A stretch of DNA of 64,000 nucleotides, taken from contig NZ_JAJBTT010000036.1 in NCBI RefSeq assembly GCF_020860705.1, positions 1 to 64,000 on the forward strand, read 5' to 3'. How positions within the stretch are numbered: position 1 is the stretch's first letter; every line of letters starts with the position of its first letter. Both the position numbers and the translations under genes were made by a program. Source of the DNA: Akkermansia sp. Lineage in GTDB: Bacteria; Verrucomicrobiota; Verrucomicrobiia; Verrucomicrobiales; Akkermansiaceae. The notes beneath the pieces were generated by a model that saw only the letters and a program-made list of their open reading frames with translations, was not told the origin of the DNA and ran no database searches. Positions 35,164 to 44,786 of this stretch are shown here, piece after piece.

Positions 35164-35415
35164 ATCGGGCGGCCTGGGCATTCCGCCCACCGCCCATGCT
35201 GTCCCGTCCGATAGAGCTTGCTCAAGCCGGCTTCAATACAACCCGAATATCTGATATGTTACCAAGTATTAAATTCTTCTCAACATGCACTCTCGCATTG
35301 ACATCTGCCGTCTTGGAGCATCTCCTGTTTGGAAAACCCGGTTGAAAGCTGACGCAACAGGCCATGGTATTCCCTGTGCAGGAAGAACTCATGCTTTCCG
35401 TTCATTTTAGACTTT

Positions 35416-35835
35416 ATGAAAAAAATAAAAAAAATCTTTCTTATAATCGTTTCTTCCCTCTTAATAATATATATTATTAATGTATTTTACGTTTTATTCC
35501 ATGCAATCCATGCTCTGAATAATTTAAAAAACGGACCAGACGTTAATAATTCAGAAATCGTTTTATATCAGCCGAACAATGGAATTGACGATGATTTCTA
35601 CGTTTATGAAAAAGAAAGTTTAATCCCTGCATTCATTCCACAGGACCTGATCATTATTAAAAGAAAAGGCGATAGCGTCCAAATATGGTATGGAGGGCGT
35701 TTATCCAAATTTGATAAATGGTTCCAAATAACTCTTGACGGAGCCTATGAAGAAAAAGAATGCAATCCGACCACAGAAATTATTTCACATATAGAACACG
35801 AGTTATCAAAAAACGGATTTTTTAAATTAAATTGA
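35416..35835 (+). CDS. Hypothetical membrane-anchored protein, AT-rich
   Basis: Not recognised. A 139-residue protein with one N-terminal membrane anchor (KIFLIIVSSLLIIYIINVFYV) and an extracytoplasmic domain that includes IIKRKGDSVQIWYGGRLSKFDKW. Noticeably more AT-rich than its neighbours, like the genes in the 4.4-7.4 kb patch. The 250 bases on each side hold nothing recognisable. Confidence 0.6.
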   Translation: MKKIKKIFLIIVSSLLIIYIINVFYVLFHAIHALNNLKNGPDVNNSEIVLYQPNNGIDDDFYVYEKESLIPAFIPQDLIIIKRKGDSVQIWYGGRLSKFDKWFQITLDGAYEEKECNPTTEIISHIEHELSKNGFFKLN

Positions 35836-36086
35836 GGCATCGGGGAACAGACCCCAATAAATAAAAACATCATGGTCCCAACCTTGATTCAAACAGAATC
35901 AACCCTCATCCCCTTCAGGATCAGGATGAAAGCTTTTCCGCAAGCCAACAACTTTATTCGTCCGCTTCAAACAAACCTGCTGACGGCAATATACTCAAAA
36001 GCCCTGGCGTTTTTTGACTCTATCAAAAAAACGCATTCCTTTTTCATGCAAATAGTTTCTGCCGTCCCGGGATTTCTTATCACCCC

Positions 36087-37721
36087 TCAGCATTCCGCAC
36101 GCCATCTGGCCTGCTCCGTCTTGTAGAGCTTGTACGTCACGGCGTCCGCCAGGGCTTCCAGGCTGGCCTCAATGATGTTGTAGGAAACGCCCACCGTGGT
36201 CCAGGTGGCGACGCCGTCCGAGGATTCAATGAGGACGCGGACGTTGGAACCGGTGCCGTTTTCCTCCGCGGCGTCCGGAATGTTCGTCCGCGTGGGGGAG
36301 AGCACGCGCACCTTGTAGTCGATCAGGTGCATCTGCTCCAGCTCCGGGTACCAGCGTGTCAGGGCGCGGCGCAGGGCGCGGTCCAGCGCATGCACGGGGC
36401 CGAAGCCGCCGGCGGCGGTGTGCTCCACATTGCCGTGGACGTCCAGCTTGAGGGAGGCTTCCACCATCATGTCCGGGTCCATTTCATGGCGGGAGGTGAG
36501 CACCACGGTGCGCAGGATGTTGAAGTAGGGCTTCAGGGCGCTGTCCGGCATGTGCCGCAGGAAGAGCAGCTCCGCACTGGCCGGGGCCGCTACGTAGTCA
36601 TACCCCAGCGCGGAGTTCTTCTTCACGGCGGCGGAAAGCACGTCCAGCAGGGGGTCCCCCTTCTCCAGCTCAAAGCCCAGGGTGCGGGAAAGGGAAAGAA
36701 TATTGCTCTTGCCCCCCTGCTCCGTCATCAGCACGCGCTGGGCGTTCCCTACCAGGGAGGGGTCAATGTGTTCATACAGGGCGGCATCCTTCATGATCGC
36801 GCTTACATGCACGCCGCCCTTGTGGGCGAAGGCGGCGTTCCCTACAAAGGGCTGCCGACGGAAGGGAGCCAGGTTGGACACTTCCGAAACAAAGGCGGCC
36901 GTGGACTTGAGCCGCGTCAGGGAGGCCTCGCTGAGGCAGGAAAAACCTTCCATCTTCACTTGCAGGTTGGGAATGACGGAGCACAGGTTGGCATTTCCGC
37001 AGCGTTCCCCGATGCCGTTCACGGTGCCCTGGACCTGGACGGCTCCCTGGCGCACGGCCACCAGGCTGTTGGCGACGGCCAGTTCACAATCATTATGGGC
37101 GTGAATGCCCAGGGAGGCCTGCGGCAGACGCTCCCTGACCGTCCGGATGATGGAACTGATTTCCTCCGGCATGGCGCCTCCATTGGTATCGCACAGGATC
37201 AGGCAGTCCGCCCCGTGCTCATGGGCCGCGCGGAGCACGGCAAGGGCGTATTCCGGGTCCCGCTTGAAACCGTCAAAAAAGTGTTCCGCGTCAAAAAAGG
37301 CTTCTTCCAGATGCTTTTTAAGGAAGGAAATGGAATTCCCGATGATTTCCAGATTGCGCTCACGGGAGATGCCCAGCGCCACTTCCACATGGCGGGGGCA
37401 TGATTTTCCGAAAATGGTGGCCACGCGTGCGCCGCAGGAAACCAGGGCATTCAGCGTGGGATCCGTCTCCGGCGTCTGGGCCGGATGGTGCGTGCTGCCA
37501 AAGGCGGCCAGCTTCGCGTTCCTGAGCTCCACGTCCCTCATGGCCTTGAAGAATTCCGTTTCCACCGGGTTGGCTCCGGGCCAGCCCCCTTCAATATAGT
37601 CCATGCCCAAATAATCCAGCTGACGCGCGATGCGGACCTTGTCCGTCGCGCTTAGATTGACGTCTTCGCTCTGCGCGCCGTCGCGCAGCGTGGTATCATA
37701 GAGAAAGATTTTGGTGGACAT
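36087..37721 (-). CDS. cimA: (R)-citramalate synthase (LeuA-like, CimA)
   Basis: Condenses pyruvate with acetyl-CoA to citramalate, giving a threonine-independent entry to isoleucine. 544 residues. The HMGL barrel starts IFLYDTTLRDGAQSEDVNLS; GIHAHNDCELAVANSL carries the metal His pair; GTVNGIGERCGNANL closes the barrel. HKGGVHVSA and a C-terminal LeuA allosteric domain (~400-544, feedback control) follow. The DGAQSEDVNLS start and two-domain length match the bacterial citramalate synthase group rather than LeuA proper. It is divergent from the M3 peptidase. Confidence 0.92.
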   Translation of the reverse strand: MSTKIFLYDTTLRDGAQSEDVNLSATDKVRIARQLDYLGMDYIEGGWPGANPVETEFFKAMRDVELRNAKLAAFGSTHHPAQTPETDPTLNALVSCGARVATIFGKSCPRHVEVALGISRERNLEIIGNSISFLKKHLEEAFFDAEHFFDGFKRDPEYALAVLRAAHEHGADCLILCDTNGGAMPEEISSIIRTVRERLPQASLGIHAHNDCELAVANSLVAVRQGAVQVQGTVNGIGERCGNANLCSVIPNLQVKMEGFSCLSEASLTRLKSTAAFVSEVSNLAPFRRQPFVGNAAFAHKGGVHVSAIMKDAALYEHIDPSLVGNAQRVLMTEQGGKSNILSLSRTLGFELEKGDPLLDVLSAAVKKNSALGYDYVAAPASAELLFLRHMPDSALKPYFNILRTVVLTSRHEMDPDMMVEASLKLDVHGNVEHTAAGGFGPVHALDRALRRALTRWYPELEQMHLIDYKVRVLSPTRTNIPDAAEENGTGSNVRVLIESSDGVATWTTVGVSYNIIEASLEALADAVTYKLYKTEQARWRAEC

Positions 37722-37798
37722 CGCCTTTGTTCATACATGCAAACAGGGTTCCGTTCAAGACCGGGGCCCGGTTTTTCCCCGGATGCAGACACGAAAAG

Positions 37799-37829
37799 CC
37801 GGAAGCTTGAAGCAGGGAAAAGCTTCCGG
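37799..37829 (+). other. Leader hairpin before the M3 peptidase gene
   Basis: A perfect 10-bp inverted repeat (CCGGAAGCTT, 37799-37808; AAGCTTCCGG, 37820-37829) with an 11-base loop ends directly at the purine-rich TAGGATAG that probably acts as ribosome binding site for the ATG at 37843. It may affect translation. No T-run follows. Confidence 0.5.
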
Positions 37830-37842
37830 TAGGATAGCCGCC

Positions 37843-39987
37843 ATGTGGTCGCCCCGCCAGTTTTTCTGCATCCTTTCCCTCTTTCTTTCAGGGATCCTCC
37901 CCTCCCCGGCGGATTCTCCCGCCCATCCTTTTCTGGATCATTCCCGGCCTATCCGCTGGAGCCTCCTGACTCCGGACAGGCTGGAACCGGACATCCGGGA
38001 AGCCATGAGCCTCACCCAGGCCGCCGTGGAAGAGATCAGCCGCCTCCAACCGGAGGAAATGACGTATGAAAACACGTTCGGGGCCCTGGAACACAGCAAT
38101 GACCTCCTCCTGGAAGGCATGCGCAAGGCCTACGTCCTGAAAAGCCTGTGCGACAACGCGGAACTGCGCCAGGCCATGGATTCGATCGCTCCGCGCGTAG
38201 CGGCCTTCCTTTCCTCCGTCACGAAGAACCAGGCCCTGTGGAACGTCCTGAAAACCGCGGAAGCCCGGCTGCGGAACAAAAACCAGGACCCTGAACAACA
38301 ACGGTATATGGAGCTGTGCATGCAGAACTTCCGGGACAACGGAGCGGACCTTCCGCCGGACAAACGCGCCCGGCTGGAAGTTATTGACCGGGAACTCACC
38401 CTCGCCTCACAGCGGTTCAACAACCTGTACATGGATGCGCGGAAGGCCTGGACCTGGACGGTGCGGGACGCCGCCCTGCTGGAAGGGATAGAGCGCACAG
38501 CCATTCAACAGGCGCAGGAAGAATTCCAGTCACGCCATCCGGGACATTCCGGACCGGGCTGGACGTTTACCCTGGATTCCGCGGCTTCCGCCCGCGTGAT
38601 GGAAACGGCCTGCCGTGAAGAAAGCCGGAAGGATTTGTGGGAACATCTCCAGACGGTCGCCACGGGAACCTATGACACGGAGCCCGTCATCCGGAACATC
38701 CTCTTCCTGCGCCGGGAAAAGGCGCATTTATGCGGGTACGGAACGTATCCGGATTACGCCCTGCGGGAAAGCATGGCGGGCAACGGAGAAAACGCCATGA
38801 AGTTCATCAATGAATTGCTGGATAAGGTAAAAGCCCCCTTTTTCCGTGAAATGGAAGCCCTGCGCCGGCTCAAGGCCCGGCTCACTAGGCAGGAAAACGC
38901 CCGCCTGAATCCCTGGGACGTCGCGTACTATGCCCGCCTCCAGGCCACGGAACAGTTCCAGCTGGACCCGGAGGAACTCCGCCATTACTTCCCCCTTCCC
39001 TCCGTTCTGAACGGCCTGTTTTCCCTGGCGGAACAGTTATACGGCATCCGGGTGACGGAGATGCCAGCGGGGAAAAACGCCAACGCCGTAGAGGTCTGGC
39101 ATCCGGACGTCCGTTTCTTCACCATTGAGGATGAAAAAGGCGTCCCCCTGGGGTCTTTTTACCTGGATCTTTTTTCCCGTAAAAATAAAAGGGCCGGAGC
39201 GTGGATGAATGCCCTGGACACGGGAATTCCCCCCACGGAGGAGAATCCCGGAGCTCCCCGCCTGGGCATGGTCTGCCTCAACATCCATCCTCCCGCGGGC
39301 CGGGATCCGGTACTTCTGTCCCATCAGGAAACCAGAATGCTGTTTCATGAATTCGGCCATCTGCTGCACCTGATGTTTACCAGGGTTTCCATTCCCTCCC
39401 TGGCCGGCACCAGCGTGCCGCGGGATTTTGTGGAAGTTCCCTCCCAGTTCATGGAAAACTGGTGCTGGCATCCGGGCGTACTGAAAAGCTTTGCACGCCA
39501 TGAAAAAACAGGGCAGCCCCTGCCGGAGGACATCCTGCATTCCCTGGACGCCTCCCGGGGCAATACGCCCGCCATCCTCCTGGCCGGGCAGCTCCTGTAC
39601 GCAAAAACGGACCTGGCCGTGCACATGGAGCCGGAACGCTTCACCGCCGGACCTCTTGACGATGCGGACGCCGCCGTAGCGGCAGACATGGAATATTTCC
39701 CAGGATTCAAACGGGCCGGAAAATTGCGCACGGCGCGTCATTTGTTTTCCTCTCCCGCGGGCTATGCCTCCTTTTACTTTGCCTACCGCTGGGCGGAAGT
39801 TCTGGACAAGGATATTTTTGAAGCCTTTGAACGGGCGGGAGGCGCAGACAGGGAAACCGCCCGGAAATTCCGGAAGACCATTCTGGAAAAGGGGTACACG
39901 GTTCCTCCCATGCAGCAATTCATTGATTTCATGGGCAGGAAGCCGTGCATGGACGCCATGCTCCGCAAAAGGCGGCTGTCCTCCTGA
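37843..39987 (+). CDS. M3-family zinc metallopeptidase (oligopeptidase A / Dcp-like), exported
   Basis: Zinc oligopeptidase that cuts short peptides. About 714 residues from the ATG at 37843, chosen because the next residues form a signal peptide (PRQFFCILSLFLSGILPSPADS). The long helical N-terminal half is typical of M3 peptidases. The zinc site HEFGHLLH lies at about residue 502, with the third ligand Glu expected ~25-30 residues later in VEVPSQFMENW. Family blocks YYxxRLQATEQFQLD-like and YASFYFAYRWAEVLDKDIFEAF are present. Most homologues are cytoplasmic, so periplasmic export would be a difference. Confidence 0.9.
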   Translation: MWSPRQFFCILSLFLSGILPSPADSPAHPFLDHSRPIRWSLLTPDRLEPDIREAMSLTQAAVEEISRLQPEEMTYENTFGALEHSNDLLLEGMRKAYVLKSLCDNAELRQAMDSIAPRVAAFLSSVTKNQALWNVLKTAEARLRNKNQDPEQQRYMELCMQNFRDNGADLPPDKRARLEVIDRELTLASQRFNNLYMDARKAWTWTVRDAALLEGIERTAIQQAQEEFQSRHPGHSGPGWTFTLDSAASARVMETACREESRKDLWEHLQTVATGTYDTEPVIRNILFLRREKAHLCGYGTYPDYALRESMAGNGENAMKFINELLDKVKAPFFREMEALRRLKARLTRQENARLNPWDVAYYARLQATEQFQLDPEELRHYFPLPSVLNGLFSLAEQLYGIRVTEMPAGKNANAVEVWHPDVRFFTIEDEKGVPLGSFYLDLFSRKNKRAGAWMNALDTGIPPTEENPGAPRLGMVCLNIHPPAGRDPVLLSHQETRMLFHEFGHLLHLMFTRVSIPSLAGTSVPRDFVEVPSQFMENWCWHPGVLKSFARHEKTGQPLPEDILHSLDASRGNTPAILLAGQLLYAKTDLAVHMEPERFTAGPLDDADAAVAADMEYFPGFKRAGKLRTARHLFSSPAGYASFYFAYRWAEVLDKDIFEAFERAGGADRETARKFRKTILEKGYTVPPMQQFIDFMGRKPCMDAMLRKRRLSS

Positions 39988-40183
39988 ACCGGGGAACGGC
40001 GATAAAATGGAGAACAACATATTATACATTTGTTTAATTAAATTATCTATTCAATATGCAAAGGTTACGAATATTTCACGGGGAGCAGAACACATCTTTG
40101 CGTTGACTTTATAAGAAAAAGAAGCAAAATTCGCTCGCTCTGCCGCATCTTCCGGCACCAGTTGCAACCAACCGCATCCATTT

Positions 40184-41455
40184 ATGTACAACAAGCCTTT
40201 GACGATTGCCGCCACAACCCTCCTTCTGAGCTCTCCGGTAATGATTTTAACTTCCTGTGAAGGGAAAAAGGATTCCGCAGGCCAGACCCAGGCGCTCGTT
40301 CCTGAAGTACAAGTAACCAAGCTGGTGACCAAGGACGTTCCCATCAAGCAGGAGTGGGTGGGCACCCTGCGTGGTACGGAAGATGCCGAAATCCGCTCCC
40401 AGGTGACGGGGTACCTTCTTTCCAAGGATTACAAGGACGGCGCCTACGTTAAGAAGGGACAGGTTCTCTTCCAGATTGACCCCCGCCCCTTCCAGGCGAC
40501 GCTGGACCAGGCCCAGGGGCGCCTGGAGCAGTATGAAGCCACGCTGAAAAAGTACAAGCTGGACGTGGAACGCTACACCCCGCTGGTGAAGACCGGCTCC
40601 GTCAGCCGCAAGCAGCTGGACGACGCCCTGCAGCAGGTCCAGGAAACGGAAGCCGCCATCGCCACGGCAAAAGCCCAGGTGGATGAAGCGAAGATCAACC
40701 TTAAATTCACCACCATCACGGCGCCCATTTCCGGCCTGGCCGGGCTGGCTACCCCTTCCATCGGCAACCTGCTGACGCCTTCCAACCCCAATCCGCTGAC
40801 CACCATTTCCGCCATTGACCCCATCCGCGTGGATTTCTCCATCAGTGAACAGGACTTCCTGAACTCCATGGATAGCAACCTGACCCGGCAGGATCACCTT
40901 AAATTTGACGTCATCCTGGCCAACGGTACGGAATTCCCCATGCAGGGCGAACCCGTGGCCATTGACAGAAACGTGGACGCCCAGACCGGCACGATCAACA
41001 TCGTGGGCCACATCCCCAACCCGAACCTGACGCTGCGGCCCGGCATGTTCGTCCGCGTCCGAGCCACGGTGAAGACGCTGGAAAACGCCACGCTGGTCCC
41101 TCCCCGCGCCGTTCTGTCCGCCCAGAGCGCCAAATTCATCATCTACCTGGATGACAAGGACATTCCCCACATGCAGGTGGTGACCCTCGGCCCCGTGGTG
41201 GACGGCATGCAGGTGATCAACATCATTCCCATGCCGCACTCCACCTTCACGAAGGACAGCCCCATCGTGGTGGAAGGAATCATGCAGGCGGCCAAACTCC
41301 AGGGACAGGCCCCCGTGAAGCCCCTGCCCTACAATCCCGTCGTCTCCCAGCCCGTCATGCCTTCCGTAGGCGCGCAGTCCTTTAAAAAGGCCAAAACGCC
41401 TGAAGGAATGAAGCACGACGAAGCCCAGCCCCAAGCCCAGCCGGCCGCCCAATAA
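40184..41455 (+). CDS. RND efflux adaptor, lipoprotein (AcrA/MexA type)
   Basis: Periplasmic adaptor of a tripartite drug pump, 423 residues. The N-terminus has a lipobox (VMILTSC-EG), so it is anchored to the inner membrane by lipid, as AcrA. Lipoyl halves (EIRSQVTGYLLSKDYKDGAYVKKGQVLFQID and TITAPISGLAGLA) flank the helical hairpin; IDPIRVDFSISEQDFL begins the beta-barrel domain. A Pro/Gln-rich tail (QPQAQPAAQ) ends the protein. First gene of an operon with the pump and outer-membrane channel; no local regulator is present. Confidence 0.95.
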   Translation: MYNKPLTIAATTLLLSSPVMILTSCEGKKDSAGQTQALVPEVQVTKLVTKDVPIKQEWVGTLRGTEDAEIRSQVTGYLLSKDYKDGAYVKKGQVLFQIDPRPFQATLDQAQGRLEQYEATLKKYKLDVERYTPLVKTGSVSRKQLDDALQQVQETEAAIATAKAQVDEAKINLKFTTITAPISGLAGLATPSIGNLLTPSNPNPLTTISAIDPIRVDFSISEQDFLNSMDSNLTRQDHLKFDVILANGTEFPMQGEPVAIDRNVDAQTGTINIVGHIPNPNLTLRPGMFVRVRATVKTLENATLVPPRAVLSAQSAKFIIYLDDKDIPHMQVVTLGPVVDGMQVINIIPMPHSTFTKDSPIVVEGIMQAAKLQGQAPVKPLPYNPVVSQPVMPSVGAQSFKKAKTPEGMKHDEAQPQAQPAAQ

Positions 41456-41527
41456 CCCTTCCTTTTTCAGGGGGGGATCCCGTATTTTCCTCCCCCGTTT
41501 TTCCCCGTACTTTCATGATTTAACACC

Positions 41528-44500
41528 ATGTCCAGCTTTTTCATCAAACACCCGACCATCGCCATCGTCATCTCGATCGTGATGATCCTGCTCGGCGGCC
41601 TGTCCCTGCTGGGGCTCCCCATTGAGCAGTACCCGAACATCGTCCCGCCCACCATCAAGATGCAGGCGACTTACCCGGGCGCCAATGCGGAGACGGTAGC
41701 CAACTCCGTAGCCTCCCCCATTGAGCAGTCCATTTCCGGCGTCGTAGGCATGGACTACATGACTTCCACGAACGCCAACAACGGCATCTGCGCCCTGAGC
41801 ATCGTCTTTGAAGTGGGCACGGACCCGAACATGGACCAGACGCTGGCCTACATGCGCTACGGGCAGGCCACCGCCCAGATTCCCTCGGAAGTGTCCCAGA
41901 TGGGCATCACCATCACCCAGTCCACCGGCAGCCCGCTGGCCGTACTCAACCTGTACTCCCCGGATGACAGCCTGAACGCCATCTTCCTGAGCAATTATGC
42001 CTATGTGAGCCTGGTGGACCCCGTCAAGCGCGTTCCCGGCGTAGGGGACGTGCAGGTGTTCGGCGCCGGACGCTACGCCATGCGCATCTGGCTGGACACC
42101 ACCAAGATGGCCGCCCAGAACATCTCCGTGGGAGAAGTCCAATCCGCCATCCGGGCGCAGAACACCGTGATTCCCGGCGGCCAGATCGGCGCGGAACCGG
42201 CGCCTCCCGGAACGGAATTCACGTACAGCATCCAGACCAAGGGCCGCCTTCAGACCGCGGAGGAATTCGGTGACATCATCATCCGTGCGGACGGGAACAA
42301 GCTCCTTTACCTGAAAGACATCGCCAAGGTGGAACTAGGTTCCCAAACCTACAACGTATCCAGTAAATACAACGGCAAGGACTCCGGCGCCATTGCCGTG
42401 TACGCCGCTCCCGGCTCCAACGCCATCAATACGGTGGACGCGCTGAAAAAGCTTTTTGAAGACCGCTCCCGCAGCTTCCCCGCCGGCATGAAATACAACC
42501 TGACGCTGGACACCACGCTGGCCGTGCGCGCCTCCATTGTGGAAATTGAGCACACGCTGGTGGAAGCCCTCCTCCTGGTGGTGCTGGTGGTGTTCGTCTT
42601 CCTGCAGGGCTGGCGCGCCACCTTGATTCCGGCGATCGCCGTGCCGGTCTCCATCATTGCCACCTTCGCCTTGTTCCCGCTCCTGGGCTTCACACTGAAC
42701 ACCATCTGCCTGATGGGCATGGTGCTGGCCATCGGCCTGGTGGTGGATGACGCCATCGTGGTGGTGGAAGCCGTGGAATCCCACATGGAGCGGGGCCTCA
42801 CGCCGCGCCAGGCGGCCTTCGCGGCCATGGAGGAAGTGTCCGGCCCCGTCATCGCCATCGCCCTGGTGCTGGCGGCGGTGTTCCTGCCCTCCCTGCTGCT
42901 GCCGGGCATTACGGGAACGCTGTTCCAGCAGTTCGCCGTCACCATCGCCATTTCCATGCTGATCTCCGCGTTCAATGCGCTGACGCTTTCCCCGGCCCTC
43001 TCCGCCATCCTGCTCAAGCCCAAGGACCCGAACAAGGGCGGCCCGCTGAAGCTCTTCTACCGTGTCTTCAACCGGGGTTATGACGCCACGGCCAGCGGCT
43101 ACACCAAGGTGTGCCACTTCCTGACCCGCAAGCTCATTATCTCCATTCCTCTGCTGGCCCTGATCGCATACTGCATCATCCCCGTGGCCAAGCACATCCC
43201 GAACGGCTTCCTGCCGGACGAAGACCAGGGCTACCTGTTCTCCGCCCTGATCATGCCGGAAGCCCGCTCCCTCCAGCTGACGACCGCCGCTGCGGACAAG
43301 GTCAGCGAACTGATCCGGCAGAACCCGAATGTCCAGGATGTGATCGCCATTTCCGGGTTCAGCCTGCTGACCGGAGTGCAGAGCACGAACAACGCCTTCT
43401 TCTTCGTCATGCTGAAGCCCTGGGAGGATCGCCCCAATCCGGACCAGAGCGCCAAGGCGGTCACCGCCCAGCTCAACGCCCTGCTGACCACCAAGGTCCC
43501 GGAAGGCATCCCCATGTGCTTCCAGCCCCCGGCCATTGCGGGGGTGGGGTCCGCCAACGGCGTCACCTTCATGCTGGAAGACCGCGACGGCCGGGGCACG
43601 GAATACCTGGCGGAACAAACGGACATCTTTGTGAAGGAAGCGAGCAAGCTCCCGATCTTCAGCCAGCTGAACAACGGAGGGGTGCGCAGCGTCATGTCCT
43701 TTGCCGTGGAACAGAAAGACGTGCGGCTGGATGAAGAAAAGTGCGCCACGCTGGGCGTCAGCATCAGTGAGGCCAACAACCTGCTCCAGGCCTACATGGG
43801 GTCCCTGTTCATCAACTACATCACCCTGTACGGCCAGCAATGGCAGGTGTACATTCAGGCCCAGGGCAGCGACCGAACCGGAACGGACATGCTGAAAAAC
43901 TTCTATGTGAAGAACAACACGGGCAGCTCCGTCCCCCTCTCCACCCTCGTCAAGATCACGGACATCAAGGGACCGGAATTCCTGCTGCGGCAGAACCTGT
44001 ACAACTCCTCCAAACTCATGGTCACCCCTGCCCAGGGCTACTCCAACTCCCAGGCCATGGAAGCGCTGGAACAGACCTTTGACGCCTGCATGCCCACGGA
44101 CATGGGCTACAGCTACGCGGACATGAGCTACCAGGAACAAAAGATCCAGAACGGCATCGGCATCGTGCAGATCTTCATGCTTTCCTCCGTTTTCGTCTTC
44201 CTGATCCTGGCCGCCCTGTATGAACGGTGGTCCCTGCCGCTCAGCATCTTCATGACGGTGCCCATCGCGGCCCTGGGCGCGTTCCTCGGCCTGTACTGGT
44301 TCGGCTATGAATTGAACCTGTACGCGCAGATCGGCCTGGTGATGCTCATCGGCCTGGCGGCCAAGAACGCCATTCTGATCGTGGAATTCGCCGTGATTGA
44401 AATGGAGCGCGGCAAGACGCTGATGGAGGCCACGCTCTCCGCGGCAAGAATCCGTCTGCGCCCCATCCTGATGACCTCCTTCGCCTTCATTCTGGGTTGC

Positions 44501-44743
44501 GTTCCGCTGGCCCTGGCCTCCGGCTCCGGCGCCTACTCCCGCAACATCATCGGGATTGTGGTCATTGCCGGGATGACGATGGCGACGGTGGTGGGCGTCT
44601 TCCTGATCCCCTGCTCCTTCTACTTCATTATGAAGCTCTTCCGCGTCCGCATCGCCCGGAAGACGGTGGAAACGGATGACCCGGATGAAATCATTGCCCG
44701 CAAGCATCTGTTCCACGAGGCCCATGAATCACTGAAAGGATAA
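41528..44743 (+). CDS. RND multidrug efflux permease (AcrB/MexB type)
   Basis: Proton-driven trimeric exporter, 1071 residues. It begins SSFFIKHPTIAIVISIVMILLGG with LPIEQYPNIVPPTIKMQATYPGA. TM4 relay aspartates sit in LAIGLVVDDAIVVVEAVE, and TM10 has LIGLAAKNAILIVEFA. It is closer to AcrB/MexB in motifs and length than the other pump in this window (14153-17260). The 72 bases before it contain a GGGGGA/TCCCCC hairpin and short T-run (41472-41500) that may attenuate transcription between adaptor and pump. Confidence 0.96.
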   Translation: MSSFFIKHPTIAIVISIVMILLGGLSLLGLPIEQYPNIVPPTIKMQATYPGANAETVANSVASPIEQSISGVVGMDYMTSTNANNGICALSIVFEVGTDPNMDQTLAYMRYGQATAQIPSEVSQMGITITQSTGSPLAVLNLYSPDDSLNAIFLSNYAYVSLVDPVKRVPGVGDVQVFGAGRYAMRIWLDTTKMAAQNISVGEVQSAIRAQNTVIPGGQIGAEPAPPGTEFTYSIQTKGRLQTAEEFGDIIIRADGNKLLYLKDIAKVELGSQTYNVSSKYNGKDSGAIAVYAAPGSNAINTVDALKKLFEDRSRSFPAGMKYNLTLDTTLAVRASIVEIEHTLVEALLLVVLVVFVFLQGWRATLIPAIAVPVSIIATFALFPLLGFTLNTICLMGMVLAIGLVVDDAIVVVEAVESHMERGLTPRQAAFAAMEEVSGPVIAIALVLAAVFLPSLLLPGITGTLFQQFAVTIAISMLISAFNALTLSPALSAILLKPKDPNKGGPLKLFYRVFNRGYDATASGYTKVCHFLTRKLIISIPLLALIAYCIIPVAKHIPNGFLPDEDQGYLFSALIMPEARSLQLTTAAADKVSELIRQNPNVQDVIAISGFSLLTGVQSTNNAFFFVMLKPWEDRPNPDQSAKAVTAQLNALLTTKVPEGIPMCFQPPAIAGVGSANGVTFMLEDRDGRGTEYLAEQTDIFVKEASKLPIFSQLNNGGVRSVMSFAVEQKDVRLDEEKCATLGVSISEANNLLQAYMGSLFINYITLYGQQWQVYIQAQGSDRTGTDMLKNFYVKNNTGSSVPLSTLVKITDIKGPEFLLRQNLYNSSKLMVTPAQGYSNSQAMEALEQTFDACMPTDMGYSYADMSYQEQKIQNGIGIVQIFMLSSVFVFLILAALYERWSLPLSIFMTVPIAALGAFLGLYWFGYELNLYAQIGLVMLIGLAAKNAILIVEFAVIEMERGKTLMEATLSAARIRLRPILMTSFAFILGCVPLALASGSGAYSRNIIGIVVIAGMTMATVVGVFLIPCSFYFIMKLFRVRIARKTVETDDPDEIIARKHLFHEAHESLKG

Positions 44744-44786
44744 AACGTCGCCCCTGAAACCATTTAAAAACAGACAAAACGCCATT

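Noticed and set aside
35872..36126. An 84-codon plus-strand frame between the AT-rich orphan and cimA
   Set aside because: No start signal or domain, and it overlaps the cimA 3' end; could not be supported.
37761..37780. CCGGGG / CCCCGG inverted pair with a T stretch in the loop
   Set aside because: The T-run is inside the loop, not after the stem, so it is not a terminator; it probably reflects GC-rich leader sequence.
42335..44725. A 796-codon minus-strand frame inside the RND pump
   Set aside because: Antisense to the AcrB-type gene; translation is rich in His, Gln, Gly and Asp repeats with no family features.
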